Virus record (IMG/VR): IMGVR_UViG_3300005466_000193
Coordinates: 1 to 34,511 of that record
Direction: 5' to 3' (one strand)
DNA: 34,511 bases
From: a virus
Part shown: one piece after another, positions 18,059 to 24,089 of the stretch
How positions within the stretch are numbered: the stretch's first letter is position 1
How the letters are laid out: every line of letters starts with the position of its first letter
The notes under the pieces: model-generated
Seen by the model: only the letters and a program-made list of their open reading frames with translations
Told to the model about the DNA's origin: nothing
The model's database searches: none
Position numbers and translations under genes: made by a program

Positions 18059-18087
18059 ATAGTATCATAAGATTCTTATATTGTCAA
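18059..18087 (-). promoter_or_regulatory. Sigma-70-type promoter for the leftward structural operon
   Basis: On the minus strand: TTGACA at 18087-18082, a 17-nt spacer, and TACTAT at 18064-18059. Transcription should start near 18052, giving a leader of about 220 nt before the first gene. The -35 is perfect and the -10 is one base from consensus. Confidence 0.82.
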
Positions 18088-18162
18088 CTTGATCTATTAA
18101 AAGTATAGCATGTATTAATACATTGCTTTGCAATGCTATAAAAGCATCGTGAAAACTCGTGC

Positions 18163-18191
18163 TTGACAAACCTTTTGAAGTGTGCTATACT
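18163..18191 (+). promoter_or_regulatory. Sigma-70-type promoter for the rightward genes
   Basis: TTGACA at 18163-18168, 17-nt spacer, TATACT at 18186-18191. The start of transcription should be near 18198, leaving a 30-nt leader with a TTAGGAG ribosome site before the first gene. Confidence 0.88.
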
Positions 18192-18228
18192 GCCATATGC
18201 ATTCGAGTATTACAGATTAGGAGAAACT

Positions 18229-18606
18229 ATGGTAATAAGCAGCTTTAGTTTTGAAGGCTCTAAAAGAACGTTTGCACTACCAGATGAGATTATGATTAAC
18301 CCCGCCGATATACTTGACAATAAAGACCATGTGTATCGGGTATCATTAGGTAGAGCAGATTATACGGAACACGAAGCATCTATGTGTAAGATGCTTTTTG
18401 ACATTTTAGATAGGGAACTTACAAAGGGTAGTTTTATCAACACTGTCAAAATAAAATCTTGTGGTAAGCAACTCACATTTGACATGGCATTTGTTACACG
18501 GACAGAGAATAAGTATGGCCGCTTCTATGATTTAGAAGCCGTAGCAGATGGCTTATGTTATGGAGATGCGCCAGTAGATAAAATAAAAAGGGAGAACAAA
18601 GCATGA
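18229..18606 (+). CDS. Hypothetical protein, first gene of the rightward operon (125 aa)
   Basis: ATG 18229 follows a strong TTAGGAG site. A longer in-frame reading from 18163 would start inside the -35 box and is excluded. Acidic alpha/beta protein (FSFEGSKRTFALPDEIMINP ... EASMCKMLFDILDREL) with no recognised domain, membrane segment or signal. The next gene overlaps by ATGA. Its place directly behind the promoter suggests an early gene. Function unknown. Confidence 0.75.
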   Translation: MVISSFSFEGSKRTFALPDEIMINPADILDNKDHVYRVSLGRADYTEHEASMCKMLFDILDRELTKGSFINTVKIKSCGKQLTFDMAFVTRTENKYGRFYDLEAVADGLCYGDAPVDKIKRENKA

Positions 18607-18923
18607 CGATCTTACGATATGAGATATTTTCGGCAATAGCAGTAAAGGAAAATATCATTCGCTTCATTGTTGAAGTGTTTGATGGGGATTTACTTGTAGC
18701 AGAATACGAACCTGTTGTGCATACACATGACTTTACGTTATTAATAACTAATGGTGATGTAGATGAAATGCAGATTGATTTAGGTGCGCTACAGGAAAAG
18801 CTTGTAGCAGACATTAACAAGATGAATATTACCGCTGGTGTGGCTAAAGCATTAATCAATGCAAACTTGAAATGGGATGTGAATGTAGATGATGGATTAT
18901 CGACTGATAGTAATAGCGAATAA
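18603..18923 (+). CDS. Hypothetical protein (106 aa)
   Basis: Starts in an ATGA overlap with the preceding stop and is translationally coupled; a GGGAG site also lies upstream. The sequence (RYEIFSAIAVKENIIRFIVEVFDGD ... QIDLGALQEKLVADINKMN) suggests a small alpha/beta fold, acidic at the C-terminus. No family recognised. Part of a three-gene group of small early proteins before dUTPase. Confidence 0.7.
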   Translation: MTILRYEIFSAIAVKENIIRFIVEVFDGDLLVAEYEPVVHTHDFTLLITNGDVDEMQIDLGALQEKLVADINKMNITAGVAKALINANLKWDVNVDDGLSTDSNSE

Positions 18924-19089
18924 AATAACGCTAGTAACTACGTACACTTCACCAGAGAATAAGGTGTATATAACAACAACAGATTTAGATTTAACAGAGG
19001 AAGAATTGCTTGTATTCCTAAATGAGCATACACCACAAAAATCATTTCTTGGTATGTTATCCGCTCATGGTGAAGATAGAAAGGAATAA
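18889..19089 (+). CDS. Small hypothetical protein (66 aa)
   Basis: Overlaps the previous gene by 35 nt in another frame and ends 1 nt before the dUTPase start. Two adjacent ATG codons (18889, 18892) are possible starts; no strong ribosome site is visible, so coupling is likely. Sequence: beta-rich N-terminus (YRLIVIANKITLVTTY) and an acidic Leu-rich helix (LTEEELLVFLNEHT). Function unknown. Confidence 0.55.
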   Translation: MMDYRLIVIANKITLVTTYTSPENKVYITTTDLDLTEEELLVFLNEHTPQKSFLGMLSAHGEDRKE

Positions 19090-19090
19090 A

Positions 19091-19516
19091 ATGGATACGC
19101 TTTGGATTAAAAGGTTTACTGATAATGCTATATTGCCTACACGTGCATATCCTACTGATGCTGGATTAGATTTATACAGTCCTTACGATGCCTACATTTG
19201 GCAACAGGATATGGTTAAAATAGATATTGGTATTGGTATTGCATTATCTAAAGGTACAGTAGGTTTGATTCTTGATCGTAGTTCTATAGCATCTAAAGGC
19301 ATTCGTACTCTTGGTGGTGTAATAGATGCTAGTTATCGTGGCTCTATTTCAGTAATATTAGCTAATGTGTCTAGCAATGAAAACTACGAAATAAAACGCG
19401 GGGATAAAATAGCACAACTTATCATAACTACAGCGTACACACCACAAGTAATGGAAGTAGATGATTTCGAAATAACAGATCGCGGAGTAAATGGTTTCGG
19501 TTCTTCGGGTAGATAA
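19091..19516 (+). CDS. dut: dUTP diphosphatase (dUTPase)
   Basis: I choose ATG 19091 (141 residues) with an AAAGGA site; an earlier in-frame start lies inside the preceding gene. All five trimeric dUTPase motifs are present in order: YPTDAGLDL (motif 1), RSSIASKG (2), GVIDASYRGSISVI (3), RGDKIAQLII (4) and RGVNGFGSSGR (5, the mobile P-loop-like lid). The enzyme hydrolyses dUTP to dUMP and pyrophosphate, keeping uracil out of phage DNA and feeding dTMP synthesis. It lies two genes before ribonucleotide reductase, forming a nucleotide-supply module. Length is normal for the family. Confidence 0.95.
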   Translation: MDTLWIKRFTDNAILPTRAYPTDAGLDLYSPYDAYIWQQDMVKIDIGIGIALSKGTVGLILDRSSIASKGIRTLGGVIDASYRGSISVILANVSSNENYEIKRGDKIAQLIITTAYTPQVMEVDDFEITDRGVNGFGSSGR

Positions 19517-19537
19517 CAATATGGAGATAATAACAAC

Positions 19538-20173
19538 ATGGACTTAATACCACCAGCAGGATATCATTTTTATGGTGGAGCAGATGCATTAGATAGTTTT
19601 CCTGATGCAGATGGATATCTTTGGTATGGAGATAACTTCTCTAAAGATGGAGATGATGATTTCTTCGAGTTCTTTGTATGTCGCATGAAAAATAATATAG
19701 TAGAACGTATTCCACTACCACAGCCTATTAACGGTGCTGGTAGATTAAACTGGACTCCTGCTGGTTTATATGTCGCCGGAACATACAGAGCAACAGAGAA
19801 ATCACCAATAGTAGCAAAAGTATTTCAAGTAACACAGTTCAAACAGTTTACGAATAACTATCCAATAGTTCATACCGTTGTAGGTACAGCAGTAACAAGT
19901 GTAGATCAATACGCTAGAGATTTAGCGCAGACAGCAAAGAACGATGCTAAAGATGCAATGAGTAGAGCTAATACCGCATTAGCTGTAGCGAATAGTAAAC
20001 CAAGTATCGATGTAGTATGGCAGAAGATAAATGATAGACTATCTGGACTTATCGAAGCTTTAGCGACTGGTAATAGAACTGATGGACTAGACGCAAGATT
20101 TCAAGATGTATTATTCAGTAAGGTCAATGATTGGATATACGGGTTTCTTAAAAGTCATGGATTAATAAAGTAG
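19538..20173 (+). CDS. Hypothetical protein with C-terminal coiled coil (211 aa)
   Basis: ATG 19538 follows a GGAG site. The N-terminal 100 residues are aromatic- and Asp-rich beta (GYHFYGGADALDSFPDADGY, WTPAGLYVAGTYR). Residues about 120-160 form a helix rich in Ala/Asp/Asn (QYARDLAQTAKNDAKDAMSR), probably a coiled coil, and the C-terminus is helical. This arrangement looks like a small fibre or trimeric structural protein, but the gene lies among metabolism genes. A strong terminator follows. Function unknown. Confidence 0.65.
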   Translation: MDLIPPAGYHFYGGADALDSFPDADGYLWYGDNFSKDGDDDFFEFFVCRMKNNIVERIPLPQPINGAGRLNWTPAGLYVAGTYRATEKSPIVAKVFQVTQFKQFTNNYPIVHTVVGTAVTSVDQYARDLAQTAKNDAKDAMSRANTALAVANSKPSIDVVWQKINDRLSGLIEALATGNRTDGLDARFQDVLFSKVNDWIYGFLKSHGLIK

Positions 20174-20185
20174 AGCAGTATAGAG

Positions 20186-20218
20186 ATGCCCCTGTATAGT
20201 GGGGGCATTTCTTTTTTA
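20186..20218 (+). terminator. Rho-independent terminator
   Basis: ATGCCCC (20186-20192) and GGGGCAT (20202-20208) pair around a 9-nt loop, followed by TTCTTTTTT. It lies 13 nt after the 211-residue gene and closes the first rightward unit. Confidence 0.9.
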
Positions 20219-20237
20219 TAGAAGTGGAGTAGTATGT

Positions 20238-22100
20238 ATGTTGTCAGTCGCACAGGATATTTTAAGTCAGATCACGATTTTTGGGAAGTACGCCAAATAT
20301 GATGCAACAAAGGAACGTAGGGAAACATGGGATGAAATAGTCACCCGCTATCAAAATATGCTTATCGATAAGTATCCATTACTAATAGATGAGATAGATA
20401 GAAATATAGCATTTGTAAGAGCTAAGGAAGTATTACCTTCTATGCGTAGCTTACAATTCGCTGGTAAACCAATACGGCTTAACAATAGCCGTATTTATAA
20501 CTGTGCATATCTTCCTATAGATGATATAGCCGCTTTCAGTGAAACAATGTTTTTATTGCTTGGCGGTACAGGTGTAGGATATAGTGTACAGTTTCACCAC
20601 ATAGCAAAGCTACCTGAGATAACAAAGCCTACGAAATCGAGAAGATATCTCGTAGGAGATAGTATAGAAGGATGGGCGGATGCTATTAAGATTCTTATGA
20701 AGTCATATCTTGGCAGAAGTAATGCACGCCCATTATTTGATTTCAATGATATTCGCCCTAAAGGACATGCACTTATAACAAGTGGTGGTAAAGCTCCTGG
20801 CCCTGAACCATTAGAGCGATGTTTATTCAACATCGAGACATTACTAAAGCGTAAAGAAAATGGTGATAAACTAACCTCATTAGAGGTTCATGACATACAA
20901 TGCCATATAGCTGATGCTGTATTAGCTGGTGGTATTCGTAGAGCAGCTATGATAGCTTTATTCAGTTTTGATGACGAAGATATGCTTACAGCTAAATATG
21001 GTGCATGGTGGGAACTAAATCCACAAAGAGGTAGAGCTAATAATAGTGTCGTTATCTTACGCAATAGAATACACGAAACAGAGTTTAATCAACTATGGCA
21101 GCGTATAAAGAATAGTAATAGCGGCGAACCTGGGATATACTTTACTAATGATATAGAATACGGCACAAATCCATGTGCAGAGATAGCATTACGTCCATTC
21201 TCTTTCTGTAACCTATGTGAAATAAATGCTTCAACAGTACGATCACAGATTGACTTCAACACGAGAGCAGAAGTAGGAGCATTCTTTGGTACATTGCAAG
21301 CTGGCTTTACTGATTTCCATTATCTACGTGACGTATGGAAAACAACCACAGAAAAGGATGCTCTTATTGGTGTAGGTATAACTGGCATTGCTTCTAATAC
21401 ATTATCGCTGCTAGATAAAGTAGAAGCAGCAGATCATGTATTAGCAGAGAATGAAAGAGTAGCTAACCTTATAGGAATAAAGAAAGCAGCAAGATGCACA
21501 ACAATAAAACCAAGTGGTACAAGTAGCTGTGTATTAGGCACAAGTAGTGGTATTCATTCTTGGCACGCGCCTTATTATATTCGCCGCCAAAGAATAAATA
21601 AGAACGAAAGTCTTTATATGTATTTCTATCTTAATCATCCTGAACTACTCGAAGAAGATCAAATGAATAGTAACCAAGCAATCATAGTATTACCGCAGAA
21701 AGCTCCAGTAGGCGCTATTACAAGAGATGAAACATCGCTACAGTTATTAGAACGTGTAAAAGACTTTAACATCAATTGGGTAATGCCTGGATTTAGATCA
21801 GGTAGTAATCATAATAATGTATCCGCTACTATATCAGTAAAGCCCGATGAATGGGATGATGTAGGGGATTGGATGTGGAGTAATCGTAATACATTCAATG
21901 GTCTATCTGTATTACCCTACGATGGAGGAAGTTATATCCAAGCTCCGTTTGAAGAAATAACAGAAGACGAATACAATGCTATGATGCAACACGTACATGG
22001 AATAGATATCACACAAGTAGTAGAACTTGATGACAGCACCGCACACACACAAGAGTTAGCATGTTTTGGTGGTGCATGTGAGATTCCTACCACAATTTGA
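20238..22100 (+). CDS. nrdJ: Class II (adenosylcobalamin-dependent) ribonucleotide reductase, monomeric type
   Basis: 620 residues from ATG 20238, eight nt after GGAG; the longer frame would start in the terminator. It reduces ribonucleotides to deoxyribonucleotides using a B12-derived radical. Signature residues match the Lactobacillus-type reductase: an early active-site Cys89 (YNCAY), NPCAEI with the thiyl Cys313 and Glu315, a second active-site Cys324 eleven residues later (FCNLCEIN), and the C-terminal shuttle pair CFGGAC (Cys609, Cys614). No small subunit is needed. It uses host cobalamin and a thioredoxin-type donor, so the host probably has access to B12. Together with dUTPase it supplies DNA precursors. 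Its stop codon overlaps the -35 of the next promoter. Confidence 0.93.
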   Translation: MLSVAQDILSQITIFGKYAKYDATKERRETWDEIVTRYQNMLIDKYPLLIDEIDRNIAFVRAKEVLPSMRSLQFAGKPIRLNNSRIYNCAYLPIDDIAAFSETMFLLLGGTGVGYSVQFHHIAKLPEITKPTKSRRYLVGDSIEGWADAIKILMKSYLGRSNARPLFDFNDIRPKGHALITSGGKAPGPEPLERCLFNIETLLKRKENGDKLTSLEVHDIQCHIADAVLAGGIRRAAMIALFSFDDEDMLTAKYGAWWELNPQRGRANNSVVILRNRIHETEFNQLWQRIKNSNSGEPGIYFTNDIEYGTNPCAEIALRPFSFCNLCEINASTVRSQIDFNTRAEVGAFFGTLQAGFTDFHYLRDVWKTTTEKDALIGVGITGIASNTLSLLDKVEAADHVLAENERVANLIGIKKAARCTTIKPSGTSSCVLGTSSGIHSWHAPYYIRRQRINKNESLYMYFYLNHPELLEEDQMNSNQAIIVLPQKAPVGAITRDETSLQLLERVKDFNINWVMPGFRSGSNHNNVSATISVKPDEWDDVGDWMWSNRNTFNGLSVLPYDGGSYIQAPFEEITEDEYNAMMQHVHGIDITQVVELDDSTAHTQELACFGGACEIPTTI

Positions 22101-22125
22101 CACATGGTATAACTTATGCTATAAT
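22097..22125 (+). promoter_or_regulatory. Perfect-consensus sigma-70 promoter
   Basis: TTGACA at 22097-22102, 17-nt spacer, TATAAT at 22120-22125: both hexamers and the spacing are ideal. The -35 overlaps the stop codon of the ribonucleotide reductase. The predicted start (about 22131-22133) is at the first bases of the following terminator stem. Confidence 0.88.
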
Positions 22126-22130
22126 ACAGT

Positions 22131-22166
22131 AGAGGATGAATCAAAAGGGATTCATCCTCTATTTTT
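22131..22166 (+). terminator. Rho-independent terminator directly after a promoter
   Basis: A perfect 12-bp stem (22131-22142 with 22149-22160, AGAGGATGAATC/GATTCATCCTCT), a 6-nt loop, then ATTTTTA. It lies between the consensus promoter and the lyase gene, so a transcript from that promoter would be about 35 nt unless it reads through. It would also stop transcripts from the reductase gene. Confidence 0.88.
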
Positions 22167-22192
22167 ACGCCTATGTATAGGCAGGAGACACA

Positions 22193-23299
22193 ATGACACA
22201 ATATACTCAAAACTTAAACGCCGGCGATACAATAACTGTAGCTGGTATAGGTTCAGGTACATTGAATGTAAATCAATCTGGTAACACAGCTATATTATCA
22301 TTTATAGCCGCTCCAGAACCTACACCACAACCAAGTGGAAGTACCAGCGGTATATGGATATCACAAGCGGAAATAGCAAACTTACCTATGTCTGGTAGAG
22401 CATGGGATAACTTAAAAGCTAAAGCAGTAGGTTCATGGGGAACTGCTAACTTAAAGGACTTGAATAGTAATCATGACGTATTAACATTAGCTGGCGCGTT
22501 ATACTACGCACGAACACATGATAGCGCTATGAGAACTAAAGTAGCTACAGCAATCATGTCATGTATAGGAACAGAAGTAGGCGGTAGATCATTAGAACCA
22601 TCTCGTAATATTGTATCTTATGTAATCAGCGCCGATCTTATTTCTCTAGAAACATATAACGCTGCTGATAATACAAGATTCAAGGATTGGTTAGCACGTG
22701 TACGTAATGAAACACTAGACGGTAAAACCATTATTAGCACACATGAAGATAGACCTAATAATTGGGGTACTCATGCAGGTGCTACAAGAGTAGCTATAGC
22801 ACGTTATATCAATGACACTGTTGATCTTGATAAAGCAGCTACAGTATTCAAGGGATGGCTAGGAGATAGAGCGGCATATCATGGTTTCGATTACGGTGAT
22901 TTATCATGGCAAAGCGACCGTGCTAATCCAGTAGGTATTAATCCTACAAATGCTACAATACAAGGGCATAATGTAGATGGTGTATTACCTGATGATCAAC
23001 GTCGTGGAGGGTCATTTACATGGCCGGCACCAAAAGAAAACTATGTTTGGGAAGCATTACAAGGCGCATCAGTACAAGCGCAACTATTATCACGCGCTGG
23101 ATATGATGTATGGAACTGGAGTAATAAAGCACTATTACGTGCGGTGACATGGCTATACACAGTGAATAGTTATCCTCCTACTGGAGATGACGTGTATATC
23201 CCATGGATAATCAACAAAGCATACAGTACAAGTTTTGCGACCGTTACACCAGTAGCTATAGGTAAAAACATGTCATGGACGGATTGGACGCACGCATAG
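22193..23299 (+). CDS. Alginate-lyase-like polysaccharide-degrading enzyme
   Basis: 368 residues from ATG 22193 with an AGGAG site. Residues 1-40 are a small beta segment (GDTITVAGIGSGTLNV), then a Pro-rich linker (residues 41-50), then an all-helical domain (about 55-360) of the alginate lyase / chondroitin-AC-lyase toroid type. A diagnostic segment at 189-205 (NNWGTHAGATRVAIARY) corresponds to the NNHG-type active-site region of alginate lyases. Later segments (YGDLSWQSDR, RGGSFTWPAP) line the same cleft. It probably cleaves an acidic exopolysaccharide or capsule of the host. No signal peptide. It lies away from the tail genes, so it may be a virion-associated depolymerase or a soluble enzyme released at lysis. 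Confidence 0.7.
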   Translation: MTQYTQNLNAGDTITVAGIGSGTLNVNQSGNTAILSFIAAPEPTPQPSGSTSGIWISQAEIANLPMSGRAWDNLKAKAVGSWGTANLKDLNSNHDVLTLAGALYYARTHDSAMRTKVATAIMSCIGTEVGGRSLEPSRNIVSYVISADLISLETYNAADNTRFKDWLARVRNETLDGKTIISTHEDRPNNWGTHAGATRVAIARYINDTVDLDKAATVFKGWLGDRAAYHGFDYGDLSWQSDRANPVGINPTNATIQGHNVDGVLPDDQRRGGSFTWPAPKENYVWEALQGASVQAQLLSRAGYDVWNWSNKALLRAVTWLYTVNSYPPTGDDVYIPWIINKAYSTSFATVTPVAIGKNMSWTDWTHA

Positions 23300-23312
23300 A
23301 ACAGGAAACAAC

Positions 23313-23390
23313 ATGTGTATATTCTTATCAGTATCTATAACTTTAGGAATACTGATAACATACAAAGTATTAGAGAGTATAGGTAACTAA
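23313..23390 (+). CDS. Small hydrophobic peptide (25 aa)
   Basis: A 25-codon ORF between the lyase and the small-terminase candidate. It has a textbook AGGA site six nt before ATG and is followed after 4 nt by a terminator. The sequence (MCIFLSVSITLGILITYKVL...) is one hydrophobic helix that could span a membrane. The good ribosome site and exact fit in the gap favour a real small membrane protein; function unknown. Confidence 0.5.
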   Translation: MCIFLSVSITLGILITYKVLESIGN

Positions 23391-23394
23391 AGGT

Positions 23395-23433
23395 AGAGTG
23401 TCGTACTTATTATGTAGTGCGGCACTCTTTTTT
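23395..23433 (+). terminator. Rho-independent terminator
   Basis: AGAGTGTCG (23395-23403) pairs with CGGCACTCT (23420-23428, one G-T pair), followed by TTTTTT. It ends the lyase unit just before the packaging genes. Confidence 0.82.
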
Positions 23434-23446
23434 ATGGAGAAATAAA

Positions 23447-24088
23447 ATGCCCCCACGTAAAACACCAGTAATAAATGAAGAATTCAATACCATATTAGCA
23501 GAGTATCGCTTGAAGTATAATGTAGAACAGTTAGATAGTCCAAACGACTTAGCTAACCTCCATACAATGATCCGTAATCAAATCCTGATATCGAAACTAC
23601 AGGCGCAACTCGATACACTAACACAAAACATAGATGACTTTGATCCTACACAGATAAAGAAAATCCTTGATAGTATCGTAGCATTATCAGAGACAAATAT
23701 TAACTATGAGCGAACATTAGGTATTGACCGTAAGACACGTAAGCAGACTGATAGTGAGAATGTAGCAGACTATCTTACTGGATTAAAGCAACGTGGTAAA
23801 GAATGGTTAGATGAGCGTATTATAAAAGTACGTTGTGAAGTATGTAATATACTTGTAGGTAGAATAAGTGGCGTCTATGATACAACTTTCTATGAAGGAA
23901 GATTTCAATGTCCACAATGCAAGAAACAAATAACAATAAAAAGAGAAGAACAGGATGTATTTTTTGATGTAAAGGATGCTAACTGGAGAAGAAAATACCC
24001 AATAGAGATTGAGGCAGCAAAAAGAACACGCGCCCCTGATACAAGTAGCATAGAGGATGATATTATCCTTGGAGATGGAGAGGAATAA
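23447..24088 (+). CDS. Putative terminase small subunit with zinc ribbon
   Basis: 213 residues from ATG 23447 behind a GGAG site; an earlier in-frame start lies in the terminator. The N-terminal 120 residues are helical with coiled-coil character (LISKLQAQLDTLTQNIDDF, IKKILDSIVALSETNINYERTL). A zinc ribbon follows, with CEVC at about residues 131-134 and CPQC at about 157-160. The C-terminus is acidic. It ends 1 nt before the TerL start, the usual place for the small terminase subunit that recognises the packaging site and hands DNA to TerL. A zinc ribbon in this role is uncommon, so the call rests mainly on position. Confidence 0.6.
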   Translation: MPPRKTPVINEEFNTILAEYRLKYNVEQLDSPNDLANLHTMIRNQILISKLQAQLDTLTQNIDDFDPTQIKKILDSIVALSETNINYERTLGIDRKTRKQTDSENVADYLTGLKQRGKEWLDERIIKVRCEVCNILVGRISGVYDTTFYEGRFQCPQCKKQITIKREEQDVFFDVKDANWRRKYPIEIEAAKRTRAPDTSSIEDDIILGDGEE

Positions 24089-24089
24089 C

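Larger units (their letters stand above)
17834..18228. promoter_or_regulatory. Divergent control region between leftward and rightward genes
   Basis: No gene is present in these 395 nt. The region holds back-to-back promoters (18059-18087 leftward, 18163-18191 rightward). It also has a locally GC-rich palindromic block (about 17933-17990) in otherwise AT-rich DNA, a small perfect hairpin CATTGC-ttt-GCAATG at 18121-18135, and a pair AGTAGG/CCTACT (about 18010 and 17900) that could pair in the leftward leader RNA. It is the likely switch between the structural and the nucleotide-metabolism/packaging programmes and could also be a replication origin. Confidence 0.65.

Noticed and set aside
18163-18228. 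Upstream start for the first rightward gene
   Set aside because: It would start inside the -35 box of a strong promoter, upstream of the expected transcription start; ATG 18229 has an excellent ribosome site.
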